A stretch of 64,000 nt of DNA from Bettongia penicillata ogilbyi (GCA_023548195.1 JAJHZJ010000121.1:3782220-3846219), one strand, 5' to 3'; shown: positions 11,485 through 23,520, numbered from the stretch's first letter. Made by a program: numbers and translations. The notes: generated from the sequence alone by a model not told the origin.

Positions 11485-12215
11485 AAGAAAGACCTTTTTG
11501 AAGGGAAAAGGAACTATTTGTATGAAAATATTTATAGTAGCTCTTTTTTGTGGTGACTAAGAATTGAAAATTGAGGGGATACCTATGAATTGGCGAATGT
11601 CTAAAAAAAGCTATGGTATATGGTTATGATGGAATATTATGGTGCTGTAAGAAATGACAAGCAGGCTGATTTCAGAAAATCCTGAAATGATTTAGATGAA
11701 CTGATGCAAAGCGAACTCGAGCGCAACTAGGACAACATTGTTCATAATAATAGCAGAATTGTCCAATGAAGAATTGTGAATGACTTAGCTGTTCTCAGCA
11801 ACACAATGATCCAAGACAATCCCAAAGGACTCATGGTGAAACTTGCTATCCTCCTCCAGAGAAAGAACTTATATTGTCTCAATACAGACTGAAACACACT
11901 CTTCCTCCCTTCCTCCCTCCCTTCCTTCCTTCCTTCCTTCCTTCCTTCCTTCCTTCCTTCCTTCCTTCCTTCCTTCCTTCCTCCCTTCCTTCCTTCTTTC
12001 CTTCCCTCCCTCCCCCCTTCCCTCCCTCCCTCCCTCCCTTCCTTCCTTCCTTCCTCCCTCCCTTCCTCCCTTCCTTCCTCCCTTCCTTCCTTTTTTCCTT
12101 TCCTTCCTTCCTCCCTTCCTCCCTCCCTCCCTTTCTCCCTTCCTTCCTTCCTTTCTTGTACCAAATGACTAATACGGAAATGTCTTACATGATTGCACAT
12201 ATAATAAATAATAAA
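11485..12215 (+). mobile_element. L1 ORF2 C-terminus plus 3' region (sense)
   Basis: Decayed L1 tail. In shifting frames it encodes FIVALFCGD, then KLWYMVMMEYYGAVRNDK and NDLDELMQSE, the marsupial counterpart of the ORF2 C-terminal stretch MFIAALF...KLWYIYTMEYYAAIRKDE. The 3' region includes 'acaatgatccaagacaatcc' and, after the pyrimidine tract, 'aatgtcttacatgattgcac'. It is interrupted by a long (CCTT)n tract grown from the element's own pyrimidine stretch. Confidence 0.82.
11901..12156. repeat. (CCTT)n/(CCCT)n microsatellite, about 255 bp
   Basis: Nearly pure pyrimidine strand of CCTT units degrading into CCCT units. It sits inside the 3' region of an L1. It produces long artefactual Pro/Ser/Phe-rich and Lys/Glu/Gly-rich ORFs in several frames, which should not be read as genes. 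Homopurine-homopyrimidine tracts of this kind can adopt triplex structure. Confidence 0.97.
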
Positions 12216-12289
12216 CAGAAAGACCTTTTTGTCCTTGACTAAGCCAACTTCAAACAAGAAAATCTATAAATGCTATTTTTTTAGAGCTG

Positions 12290-12720
12290 AGAAATATTAT
12301 TTCTTAATATATTCAGTTTTACTGAAAAGATTTTTTTCATATGCTTCCACAGCATGGCACTGAACAAGAAAATCAATTTAGGTAATGTTATCATTTTTAT
12401 TTTATTGACTGTGCTTAGCTATGAGCAATTAATATTTGCCCCGCTTTTTAGGTCTGTATTTGTGCAGTGTTTTGTAGTTAATGTTCATATACTATTTTTT
12501 TGTGTTGTGGTAGGAAGACTCTCAAATATTTTATAAATTTTGTAAATTCATTCAAATTCATTTTGAATGGTTTTCTCTTTCTGTTTCTTCTTTGGTGGTT
12601 TTTCTTGATTTTAATCAGAAATTCTGATAATATGTTTGGATTTATTTGTGGAAATTATTGTTTCAATTAATTTTAGTTGATTCTCTAAGGTTTTCTAAGT
12701 AAAAACCCTCAGACTTCTGT
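12290..12720 (-). mobile_element. Antisense L1 ORF2 fragment
   Basis: On + it reads like the antisense of L1 ORF2: 'gaaaatcaatttaggtaatg', 'attttattgactgtgcttag', 'atgagcaattaatatttg', then 'ttgattctctaaggttttct'. The same wording recurs at 35265-35640. Too decayed for an ORF. Confidence 0.65.
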
Positions 12721-12954
12721 CATTTGCAGTTTGGCACCTTTGCCACCACTCTGTTGTAATTGCTCAATACATACATGTTTGCATAACTAAATCTAGTGAG
12801 TTTTTTTCCTCTTGTCGTCTTCCTTGACTTCTCAGGTCTTAGTACACTGAATGATTATTAAATGGGTGTTATGATTTGAATATACCATTTGAATATCTTC
12901 TTTTGATATTTTTAAACACTATTCCCTAGGCTTTTCTTTTTTCCCTTTTTCTCT

Positions 12955-13260
12955 TTCTTTACCGTCCATTTGCTATGGCTTCATTTTAATATCTTTATGT
13001 AGATTCTTCTCAGATTTCTTCACTGTACCTCACTTCTCACGAGACCTCTAGTTTTAAATAACTAATGTATCTACTACATGGATGTCCCATCACCTCAAAT
13101 TCATCACATTTAAAACAGAATTGATCTTCTCTCTTAAATATATCCCTTCCCTGTGTTTTTTTTCCAGTAAATGACATCACTATCTTCTTGTTGTTAACTT
13201 GAGACAGTATTATATAAACAGTATAATATATTTTATCAACTCTTTGTCCTTGAAATTCAT
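12955..13260 (+). mobile_element. L2 LINE fragment (sense)
   Basis: 'gatgtcccatcacctcaaat', 'tcacatttaaaacagaattg' and the following pyrimidine-rich stretch match the L2 ORF C-terminal and 3' region style, also seen at 34380-35250 and 53480-53820. Old. Confidence 0.55.
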
Positions 13261-14765
13261 CAAAACCCTAATTTTTTTTTTTTGGTTCCAAAGGAACTGC
13301 TTCCTGCCACTCCTCCTCATCCCGTACAAGTGAAAATGATTAAAGCAAACAAACATATAAACATAAAACTTTATAATTATCCGTGGTAGATTTCATTTTT
13401 TTTAGATTTGGTCCCATGTTCTAACCTGTTAGAAACTTCTTTAATCCTATCTTTAAGTATGTTAGCCATTCTCACTGACTGTATTTTCTTCAAATTGGAT
13501 AAACTTTCTAGCTATGTCTTTAGTTAAGCAGTTGATAAAAATGTTAAACAGCACAAAGCCAATATGCATCCCTAAGGAATTTCAGTAGAGACCCCCTTCC
13601 AATTTTTCACTGAACCATTAATAACCACCATTTGGTTGTTGACCATTATACCAATTCTGATTTCTTGGAACTATACTGTTGTCTCTCTCTGATTCCCCCA
13701 TTGGTACACACTGTTCCCAAGTATCACTTAACTTGGTCAGATGCCTTGTTTATGTACAGTTTATCTTGTTTCATTTATAATCAGTATTCATTTAATTATT
13801 TGGCAAATACCAATTATATTATTTTTAAAGGTATATTGATTTCACAACAGTTTTGAAATTATTTCCATAAATAGTCTTGTAAAGTTTGAGCGCATTACAA
13901 TAATAGGCAGTGTTATCATTTCATTTGAAAGATAATGCTACTTTTTACCTCAATAGCTGGAGCAATCAAAAATGTTCTGAAAACGCAAGTTGATATTTGA
14001 GAACTATTAAAGTTTGCTTTCCGAGCAAGGTGGTCCAAATAGCCTGGCACATTTAATGGCATTGCAAGTTAACCAATGATTAAATGAATTTAAAGTTCAG
14101 GTAATTTTGCTATTCTTTAGTGTTATTTAAAAAAAAATGTTGATTTCAATGTTTTAAAGAAATTTATTAATAGACATTGTCATGTTCTAGGTGTAATTAC
14201 TTGTTTCAACTAAGGTGTTTAAAAAGCTAAATTTTGCAGAAACATGTTTATAAATTTTGTGTTTCTTTACAAAAGGTAATTATAAATTACCCATTGTGGT
14301 TTATGTGCAAATACACTTACTGGGTCCTTAAAAAAAAATTTGTCCGCTAATTTTCTTTTTTACTTTCTTGAATTCTGTTTTGCAAATATACCATTAATTT
14401 GCAAGAGAAAAGAAATGTAAAAGTTTCCTTCTTGGCTTACAATCCTGGCTCTTCATCAGTCATTACTCTTCCTGCATTTTGTTCTAGAGGCTCTAATTGT
14501 CTGCATTTGGCAGGTTTAACACTTCCTGACAGAGAGGCTATTAAGGGGAAGTATTCTCGCATAACTGTCACTGGCAGGAACAAAGAACCTTCAAACTCAA
14601 TGTGTGGAAACCACTAACATTCTTAAATGACCCTTTTCATGCATTTTTATCCCTTCAAGCTAAATTTTGGAGAGTGCCTGGTTAGGGGAGAACAGCAAGG
14701 TATCATAAAACAGTAAACCTTGATTTTTTTTGGAAGAGGATGATGGGTGGGTGGCTAGGAGAGTG
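13261..14765. other. Intronic sequence, nothing recognised
   Basis: AT-rich with a 12-T run near 13271-13282. No exon, no long ORF and no clear repeat family. Confidence 0.5.
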
Positions 14766-14816
14766 AGTGTGTGTGTGTGTGTGTGTGCGCGTGTGCGTGC
14801 GTGTGTGTGCGTGTGT
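14766..14816. repeat. (TG)n microsatellite with CG interruptions
   Basis: Alternating TG with interspersed CG/TGCG steps, a purine-pyrimidine alternation that favours Z-DNA. Confidence 0.95.
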
Positions 14817-16177
14817 AGATTTATCTCTGACTTGAAAACAATTGTTATTTGGAAAATCTCATTAGCAGACCTGACTGCTTGGAGTAAAAAGACTTAAAAC
14901 TGATGTTGCTTTCAGGACTGCTTTGAACTTAACAAGCACCTATTTGTGGAGCAGACTAGCTAATGAAAGGAAATTAAATTTTCTGACAACTTCCCCTGCC
15001 AGCCTCCTTATTCTTTAGTGGCTGTTATTAGGTACTGAGGACTTTAAAGAGGATTTTGTTTTATTCTTAGACATGAATGAACCAGATATGACCATTTTCT
15101 CATGTTTTTAAAAGTAAAATTAAATGAAAATTTGATATAGTTGTTTTTAGAGAAAATGGTTTAAAAAGATCAGGTTTCCATATAATGTTCTTGTCAACTC
15201 CCAAAATTGCCTACTGGTGGTTTTTACTCTAATATTTGTGTACTTGAATGTGTCATTGTTAAATTTTAACAGATTTAGAGAGTTGTCAGATTTGATCCAT
15301 GATAGTCTTGTCATTAGGGTTTCTGCCCGCTTTACTGAAAATATATCTGTCATGTTAATGTTGGCCTTATGTGATAGTATTTGATACTTGATGCCCTTAT
15401 ATGCATATTTATTATGTACTTACAAATTTTTAGAGGACCAGTACTTTTTAGCCTCTGAAATTAAGTAGTAACAGCCATGTTAGTTTTAAAATAACTAGAA
15501 ATGAATTGTGTTTTGCAAAGTTCCCCCTTTTTCTTTTAATTAATTTTTTTCCTTCTCAGTATGGTGTGAAGGCAGGTATTCACAAGCTGCACTAAGAAAT
15601 GAGTACCAAACACTAACTGCATCCAAAAAGAGGAAAAAGAGCATGTTTGGGGAAATTAAAGAAAATGTTAGTTTCATTTCAGACAGTAGATAATACCTGT
15701 AGATATTAGAAACTTTATTTTTAATTTCTAGGTGTTATGCTCCCCTAAACAATAGAGGATCACCTCCCCCTGCTGACAACATCGAGGAAAACATGACCCA
15801 GAAAAACCAGAGGACAGAAACAAGCTGACTGTAGACAAGCTTTAATGATCCGATTTATGAATCATTATTGATTGTAAACTTCTAAATTCTGTCATTAAAT
15901 TCCTGCAAGTGCACCCAGTCATTTAGTAATTCTGGTAGTGCTTCCTTTCAGCTGATTTCAAGCTGCTTTGAGTTTCTCAATATAATAATGATGAGGTAGA
16001 ATTTACATTCCACTTATGGTATTAATTTTACATTCCTCTGAATGAAAAGGGTCAGAAGGTTGTAAAATTGAACATTAAATGAATCTGAGGAGACAGTAGT
16101 GCAATATATGACTGCCCTGAGGACATTGTGCAATGGCTGATGGGATTAACGTTCAGTCTCATTTCCTGCTTTTACAG
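14817..16177. other. Intron immediately upstream of PCCA exon A
   Basis: No repeat or gene recognised. The pyrimidine tract and acceptor of exon A close the interval (16160-16177). Confidence 0.5.
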
Positions 16178-16214
16178 GATGCAGATGAAGCTGTCAGAAT
16201 TGCAAGGGAAATTG
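16178..16214 (+). CDS. PCCA: PCCA internal exon A (37 nt), start of the ATP-grasp segment
   Basis: Short coding exon of the propionyl-CoA carboxylase alpha subunit, the mitochondrial biotin-dependent enzyme that carboxylates propionyl-CoA to methylmalonyl-CoA. It reads DADEAVRIAREI plus the first base of a Gly codon, matching from memory the stretch before [18 protein letters not shown] in mammalian PCCA. The acceptor is a pyrimidine-rich run ending ttttacag at 16177; the donor is gtaagt from 16215. It enters in phase 0 and leaves in phase 1, and the next exon begins GC to complete Gly. It was found by homology and splice signals because it is too short to form an ORF. At 37 nt it depends on strong splice sites, which it has. 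The preceding exon (expected to end near GFDGVVK) was not found upstream in the window. Confidence 0.93.
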
Positions 16215-16855
16215 GTAAGTCCTTAAATTAGCTATGGTGGGATTTGCATGCCTCTCAGTAGACTTGGTTGAGTAAATTAAATATATTATAGGCAATCCCC
16301 ATAGAACAAATACTGGTTTAATACTTTTAAGTTCTTTTATTTTCTGACTGAGAGACTATCTAATAATTAGCCACATTTTATCAGTACACACTGAGTTTGA
16401 AAAGAGAATTTTATCTGGCATTTTTTCCTGAATCTAAGATGTAATGATTAGGTAATTAAAAGAGGAATTATTTTTTATATTTTTTGATATTGGATGTAAT
16501 ATTAATTCCTACAGCTATAGATGAAGGACAGTTCAGTAGAAACCAGTATGATCATGATGAAAAATAAAAGTTTGAATATTGCAGTTTATCATTTGACTGA
16601 TTTTTAATTTTATTACTTTGAAGTTCTTTTGCTGAACACATTACAAAATATGAATTTTAATTTCTGTCACTTTAAGCATTGGGGTCATTGTAATAAAGGG
16701 GAGTTAGTTAATATTTCAGGATATAATTCAATTTCAAACAAACATTTCCTGAATATACAAGAATGCATTCTTAGTATCTAATTTTTTTTTTTAAATAAAT
16801 TTGTATATGGTACTATCATTGCTTTGTTTGGCAAAAAGATCTTCAGAAGTTCCAT

Positions 16856-16856
<1 letters not shown>

Positions 16857-16893
<37 letters not shown>

Positions 16894-16894
16894 C
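16857..16894. repeat. (GT)n followed by (GC)4 tract
   Basis: About fifteen GT steps run directly into GCGCGCGC, 640 bp after PCCA exon A. Strong alternating purine-pyrimidine character. Confidence 0.95.
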
Positions 16895-17419
16895 TACATC
16901 CAGGCTCCTACACAATAAACTCCTTAGTTCTTGGGCTTTCACCTTGGGATTGGGTCTTTCTAAGTTATTGCTAGATAGACCCTTTCCTGGGATGGGAATA
17001 GCAGTGTAAAGGATCTCAGCCAGTTATTCATGTCCAGAAACCGTCCTAATGGAATGGAGTTAAGAATTTTAAAAAATTTTAAACTCTGAGATACACATCT
17101 TCTAAGAATAATAAAGATCTGATTCATTATTTTGTTAGTATTTAGACAATTCCACTTCTTACCTCTGTTTTTTTCCCCCATTCATAATGTCCTCCGTCCA
17201 GTAACCAAACTGTTTTGGGATGATAGTGCCACTTTGAGGCCAATTTGGGGAACTATCTGACCTAATAGTCACCCTTTTTTGTCTTCCTTCGAGAAAAATG
17301 TACAGTTCTTTTGAGGGGAGTGTTTAATTTACTCCATTTTACATAACTTTTGTGTGTTCATCCCTACCCTTTCTCTTTTCCTTTTGTTTTTTTCCAATAC
17401 TTCCTAAATTACCTTAAAA
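16895..17419. other. Intronic sequence, nothing recognised
   Basis: No ORF with homology, no clear repeat. Confidence 0.45.
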
Positions 17420-17639
17420 CAGTAGTTCTCAAACTTTCTGGCTTCAGGACCTCTTTATACTCTTAAAAATTACTGAGAATCTCCCAAAAAACTTTTATTT
17501 ATGTGGATAGTATCTAGTAATATTTGTCATTAGAAATTAAAATATGTTAGTATTATAAAAACAGTTTTGATCCAGTAGGCCCCCTGTAAGGAGTCTCAAG
17601 ACTCCGAGAAGTTATTGGATCACAATTTGAGAACTGTTG
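17420..17639. mobile_element. hAT-type MITE with terminal inverted repeats
   Basis: Left end CAGTAGTTCTCAAACTTTC, right end (reverse complement) CAACAGTTCTCAAATTGTG: imperfect inverted repeats sharing GTTCTCAAA. The interior wording 'ggcttcaggacctctttata' and 'ttttatttatgtggatagta' is typical of mammalian non-autonomous hAT relics. The flanking octamers CCTTAAAA and CCTTCAGG agree at five of eight positions, consistent with a decayed 8-bp target duplication. Confidence 0.78.
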
Positions 17640-18099
17640 CCTTCAGGAAATACCTTTCCCTAGCTTGTTTTGTGCTTTATTTTTCATTTGTGGACCACAA
17701 AAAGAAAAAAAAACAGTTTCTCTCAGTTGTTAAGAGTATTGCTAATGGTGATCATCTGTTTATATTAGGCAATAGGAAAGCTGCAGATTTTGAAGTGAAA
17801 TTAGACATGATAAAACATTGTTGTCAATCTGCGAAGTTACTGTTGAAGTCCCCTTCAAAATTTACCAAAGTCACTTTCTTATTCAAATATATCTCTTGTT
17901 TAATCCTTGGCATTACAGAGAACTATTTTCTACTATTTTATTTCACTACATTATGGGTTTAATAGGTCTTTGTGATCTTGCTCAGAAATCTGAAAAAACA
18001 AACAAACCCAAAATCAAATTATAGTACTGCTTGTGTGGGAGAATGTTTTCTGAGTTCCAGAGAATTAATTTGCATTCTTTTGGATTCCTGCACTCAGTG

Positions 18100-18325
18100 A
18101 GAGAAGCAGGGTAGTGCAGTGGGGAGCCTCTTGGATCTGGTGCCTTTTCTTGCTATTTACTACTGGTGTGACTGTGGAGAAGTCATTTCATCTTTGGTTG
18201 TGTTCTTCCTCATGTGTAAAATGAGGATTAAGGGACTTCTAAATATCCTTCTACATCTAAATCAGACATCCTGTGATTATATCAGATTTATTATTATATG
18301 TTATATATTATTACTATTACATATA
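18100..18325 (+). repeat. MIR-like CORE-SINE
   Basis: 'gtagtgcagtggggagcctc', 'tactggtgtgactgtggaga', 'tcctcatgtgtaaaatgagg' and 'catcctgtgatt' follow the MIR order from head to core to tail. Confidence 0.78.
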
Positions 18326-18534
18326 ATAATATATGTAGTCTAAATATTAATTTGTAGATAATGGTAATAGATAAATGTTACTTTATTAACATTTTATCTC
18401 CATTTTCTTCATGTGTTTTTTCACACCTCCTGTGTCTTTTCCTTTTGTCATGAGGTTTTTCTTCTAAGCTTAATTGGGGCTACTAGACACTTAAAACGTA
18501 AATTAGGGTGCTTGTCACTGGATCAGGTAAAGCC

Positions 18535-18800
18535 AAAGAGGCAGCAGAATGCATTGGAAAGAACACTGGACTGTAGGCTGTAGTCAGCCACCTCCTAGAC
18601 CTGCCACACTGGCAAGTTAATGAACATTTTTGAACCTCAGTTTTCTTATCTATGAAAGAGAGATAGTAAGTAACAATTTCACTGTATCCTTACCTTGCAA
18701 AGCTATTGTAATATTCAAATGTGATCTTGTAAAATGAAGATAATAGAACTTTGTATTATTTTCTCAGTAGAATTGGAAGGTTAAATGAGGTAATGTTCAT
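18535..18800 (+). repeat. MIR-like CORE-SINE
   Basis: 'gcagaatgcattggaaagaa', 'cacactggcaagttaatgaa', 'gaacctcagttttcttatct' are the MIR head and core in sense orientation. Confidence 0.72.
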
Positions 18801-19124
18801 AATGTGAAATGTTAGTTGTTGGTTTTAGTAGGTATTCTAGCACTCATGATATTTTCTTCTGTCCTTTTCCTCTTCCCCTAGTTTGAGGAAGAAGTAGGAG
18901 GAAAACAGGTGGCAGAAAGTGGCCACAAGAGGCAGCTGGGCACAAGTAAAGGAACAGGAGCTAACTTTTTTCCCCATACAAGCAGCCTGTTCTTGGAGGA
19001 AACAAAAATCAGTGAGCTGGGGTTATCATTCTTGTTCAGTGTTTATGTTTTATATCTGAACTTTAAGTGTAGCTGAAATTCTAAATGTAAATTCAACTTT
19101 TTGTTAGGGGTTTTTCTGATGCCT

Positions 19125-19530
19125 ATACTTCAGATTTAATGTTAGGGCCCAATGAAATATTTGTTGTCTTTGAACAGTTAACAAAAAGAGGTTTACTCAG
19201 TTCTAACACAGCAAAGATATGCAACAGAGATACTGTTGTACTTAGGTTTGCCAGGTACAACTTTTCTTCACCTTCGTCCCAACATGTGTCTGGTCGAGAG
19301 GGCTGGGCGTAGTGATTTGTGTGGGCTTTATACCTCCACTAAGTCTGAAAGACACTGATCCTGTGTGGGTGGGAGCTTTTATGCCTTTCCATGAACAGGA
19401 AGTCACATCAGTGCCACCAGTGGCCACTTGGAAAGTATGGCAAGGGAGGGACTGGATGATCCTTTTTTGCAAGAGGAGGAAGGAATCAAATCTTGGCTTC
19501 ATCACCTTTTATAGAAGTCTACTTTGACCA
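19125..19530 (-). mobile_element. Possible LTR remnant (antisense)
   Basis: Read on the minus strand, the end of this stretch ('gtaaacctctttttgttaac', 'ttcattgggccctaaca') resembles the 3' end of an ERVL-type LTR. No internal retroviral sequence or paired LTR was seen, so this could be a solo LTR or another old repeat. Nothing coding. Confidence 0.4.
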
Positions 19531-21261
19531 TAGTAGTCCCATCACGCAAGCTCTCAGTCACTTTCAAATCAGTCCCATATATCTTTAGATTTATTGCTTT
19601 CTGTCTCACAAACAAAATATGCCCAGAGCCTGACTTACGACAACAGTCTCCTACTCTGAATATCTAGGAGTTTCTGAAGGAAGGAGGATATATTACTCTG
19701 ATACTTTTGCAACTCATGCACTGCAAGCTATCTGGTTCTGTGTTTTTTTGACTGTAATGCTATCCTTATAATCCTAAAAGATCATAACATGGCACTATAT
19801 TAATTATCCAGGGGAAGTTGAATGCAGTAACTGAGGCAGCCACCAGGTGGTGTGTTTCATGGGCTATTTATTGGTCTAGTGGTTTCCTTAATTTTGCTAT
19901 TGCACATGTTTGAAATAATCTTCCTAAAAGGCCGCAGTGTTCCCATTGGCACTTGGTCTTCAGATATTTAGAGTTCTTCCTGCATTGCCAAACCTACAGC
20001 TTCCAGAATAGTACTAAGCAGTTTGATTTGGCCCTTGCTAGCCAGGTCCCAAATTAACCTAGGTGAGGAAACGTAATATTTTTAAGAAAATGAAAATATG
20101 AAATCATCCGTCTGTATAATTCATGAGTCCATAGTTCATTCATTTGGACTCCCCTTTGTCAATCCATGTCCACTACCTTCAGAATTTCAAAGATTTTACA
20201 TACAGCATTTATGAAGTTTATTATACATAATGTAAAATGAAAGGAAATAGAGCAGTTGCTTCTTGCATGACTTCTAGACTACTGCACCCCTCCTTCTTAG
20301 CCTCCACTAATCTTTGGTTTTGCGCAGCTGGTCATTCTTGCACCACACCTCCTTGTAGCCTCACAGACTTTAAATAAAGGAAAGCTGGCCAGCTGAGGAG
20401 CTTTTGTCTTGTCTCTAGATCACCAGTTCACTGGAATTTAGCACAGCTGGCAGTTTCAGCCACCTGAAATCCTTTCCCCTCTAGTCTCATCTTTGCTCCA
20501 CAATGAGGATCTTTCCCCTTCATGCTGGCCACTGGTTCTTTAAGTGACCATGTGCCCCAGCTTCAGGGCGGTGCGGTTCATGATCTTGGTGTTTGGATGT
20601 AGGCCCAGCCACTGGATACTTGCTCCTTTCGCATTAATATCTTCCTGGATTCCACAGTCTAACATCAGTGGATGGAGAAGATGAAGCCCCTCTTGGATGT
20701 TACAGTACACGGATTATGTCACCTCTAATACCTCTTGCTTTGTGCCCCCAGGACACACTTGAGGCTATACAATTTCTGCTGTCCATTCTCTCTCCCAAAA
20801 TGGGCTGGAGTGAGAACTGCTTTTGGTGGCATATTTCTAATATTCCTCTGTCTGAATTTGTCTTTAGAAGCTTTGTCTCTACAGAAATGAAAAGGCAATG
20901 CAAAGTCACTGTATGATTTTGGAACTCTGGATTTCCAATAAAGGCTAGAAACTCCTGTTCTGCTCTGTTAAGTCATAGACCTTTCAGTAGAGGAAGATAA
21001 AACTTTACCAAGTTCCTGAAGCCAGTAAATCAGGATGAAGACATAAGTAATTCCTTTCTTTCTCCATTCACTGACCTGAGGAAAATTTTAGAGTATCAAG
21101 GGAGAAATGAGGCCGTGGTGGTGACGGCAGTTATTTAACGATGCAGGCCTCATTCTGGATATTTAGTTTCTCACCTCTTTCAGAACGAAGGCTTCTTCCT
21201 CATCAATCCTCTGCAGTCTTAGTCGATCATTGAATTTATCAGAGATCTTAAGTCCTTAAAA
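19531..21261. other. Intronic sequence, no gene recognised
   Basis: Contains short ORFs (20668-20916 +, 20700-20909 -) without recognisable domains. The stretch 20500-20690 read on the minus strand gives a decent open segment (KGASIQWLGLHPNTK-like) that I could not assign; it may be a pseudogene or repeat remnant. Confidence 0.4.
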
Positions 21262-21780
21262 ACTATTGATTTTTTTTTACAGTTATTGTTTATATTGGTT
21301 TCCTGTTTCTGCTCACTTTATTCTGCATTAGTTCGTATAAATTTTTCCAGGTTTCTCTGAAATTATCTCTGTCATCATTTCTTACATAGTGTGGTATTCC
21401 ATTCCATTCATAAACTGTTATTTATTCAGCTATTCCACCGTTGAAGGACACTCCCTTATAGTTTTTGGCCCACAGAGTTGAGTTTTGATTATTGTTCTTT
21501 GCATTTATGTAGTGGGCATCATGCATCTTGTTTTTCTGGTTTGCATCCCTTCATTCTTTGTCAGTTCGTTGGAGTATTCCCATTTCTCCCTATATTCTTC
21601 TTACTGTTAATTTCTTAGAGTGCAGTAATATTCCATTACATTCTTGTTACAGTTTTTTTGTTGTTGTTGTTGTTTTTGTTTTTTTTAGCAATTCCTCAGT
21701 TGAGGGTCATTTACTTTGTTTTAATTTTTCTGCTATCATAAAAAAATCTTGCTATTAATAGCTTGGTATATATTGGATTA
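21262..21780 (-). mobile_element. Antisense L1 ORF2 C-terminus and 3' region
   Basis: 'tctgctcactttattctgca', 'agttcgtataaatttttcca', 'tcatcatttcttacatagtg' and 'tattccattccattcataaa' are the reverse of the L1 ORF2 C-terminal motif (MEYY...NDE...MQSE) described at 11485. A second related stretch follows at 21530-21770. Confidence 0.75.
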
Positions 21781-22551
21781 TCTTTCTATACTTGACTGCC
21801 TTGGTGTCTATGGGGCATGTTTTTAAAAACAATGCTGAATCTTTAAAGGCTTGCTGTACATTTATCTCACTCCCCTCTCCCTTTTTTCCCCCCTCATTAT
21901 TAATTTAGTGTTACATTTCTCCTTTGCTATTCGGTGTGGTCTTTACTCTACCACTAAACGTTTTTCCTGGCGAAGTGTAATTTTATCAGTCCTATTCTCC
22001 CCTACCTCTCTCTCCATCCTTAAAAAAATTACTTTTAGTCTGCTTTATTTTAATCACTTCTTGTGTTCTTGTCTTTGTTTCTGCTCTCATCTTCTTTCTC
22101 CTCGTTTTGTGGTTATTTGTTCTTGCATACTTTTTTCCTTTTCCTATTGCCATGTTTTAAAAGGTTCAGTAATGTGAAAACATCAGTCTTTGGATTTTTT
22201 GGAGAAAACTTCCTGTTTGGGAAAACATTATAGTTCCAATCTGTACATTGAAATTTCAGCTTGATTGATTTTGAGAGCATAGTCAAGAATCTTCACAGTC
22301 AAGAATTGTCACGTGCCTGAATAGAGGGAAACAAGCAAATAAATTTAAGCAAATAAAAGTCTCTTTAAGCCTCCGTGATCTATACAAAATTATACAAAAA
22401 ATATTGTATTATATTTTTATCCAATTGAACCTAGCATTATATGAAGACAGTAGTTGTACAATTCAAATCCTTGCCTTTTAACTTAATGAACGTTCATTCC
22501 GGAAAAAAATGCATGTCTTGTAGCTTTTTATTTTAGGAATAATTTAGTCGA

Positions 22552-22553
<2 letters not shown>
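21781..22553. other. Intronic sequence, nothing recognised
   Basis: Pyrimidine-rich, possibly the upstream part of the antisense L1 before it; no clear coding motifs. Confidence 0.4.

Positions 22554-22600
<47 letters not shown>
22554..22600. repeat. (GT)n microsatellite, 23 units, pure
   Basis: Uninterrupted GT dinucleotide repeat from 22554 to 22600. Confidence 0.98.
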
Positions 22601-22605
<5 letters not shown>

Positions 22606-23159
22606 ATCTGAGGAAAATTATCAAACTGCTCAGGAACTAGTGAACGTGTTTACTGTGTGCTAAGCTGTTTATTAATTTTATATCAGTTGATTAGTTTATT
22701 CTCTCAGACTAGTTTGTAGGCATGCTTGAGCAACCATAGTAATGAAATGATTGAAGGAAACATTTTGGGATAATGCATGTTCTTTTCATTTTTTAAATTA
22801 CAAATAATTTTATTATATTTTCTCTGTATATAGTAAATTCTGAATTTATTTATTGAGTGCTTACGATACATAGGTTACAATGTTAGGTAGCATGAAATGA
22901 ATATAAAATAATTAGATATAATTCATATTCCTTAGGAGAATGTAGACTAGTTAGGGGAAATAAAGTTTACATATATGAAAGTACCTGAGAATATTTAACA
23001 ATAGGATTGCTGTATGGAGAATTTGTCATTTATGGTTTTTAATATTTTCTGATAGCTTTCTTTTTAAATCTTGATTCTTTGTTAAGCCCAGTCATGTGCA
23101 GAACTGCTTAGACTATCTTCTTTATATATAATCTAATTCTGTTATGCAACACAATATAT
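22601..23159. other. Intronic sequence, nothing recognised
   Basis: AT-rich, no ORF or repeat recognised. Confidence 0.45.
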
Positions 23160-23290
23160 TGGAGCAAGTACTAGACCTAGAGTCAGAAGATCTGGGTTTG
23201 AATCATGTCTGTATTACTTTATGGTTTTGGTAACCCTCAATAAAATTGACATCTTTGAACCTCAGTTTCTACGTTTATAAAAAAAGGGAC
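23160..23290 (+). repeat. MIR-like CORE-SINE, followed by CA/TA-rich tract to 23520
   Basis: 'ggagcaagtactagacctag', 'gaagatctgggtttgaatca', 'gaacctcagtttctacgttt' are the MIR core. The following 230 bp are a mixture of CACACA, TGTGTG and ATATAC runs. Confidence 0.75.
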
Positions 23291-23520
23291 AACTATACAC
23301 ACACACACACATATGAGTGTGTGTGTGTACGTTTGCACACAAACATATACATATATACACATACATCACAGATTTTTCATGGTGGTCAAACGAGATTATG
23401 TGTGTGTATATACGTTTATATACATATCGTAGGTACACAGAGATGTATATGTAGCATATGATATATAATAGTGTGCATATGTACATATATACATACATAT
23501 AATCCCATATACACACACAT

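Noticed and set aside
11742..12257. 171-codon minus ORF and overlapping + ORFs rich in Lys/Glu/Gly or Pro/Ser/Phe
   Set aside because: Direct translation of the (CCTT)n microsatellite; no gene features.
1..16177. Search for the preceding PCCA exon (ending near GFDGVVK)
   Set aside because: No matching splice-flanked sequence seen; it is presumably upstream of the window.
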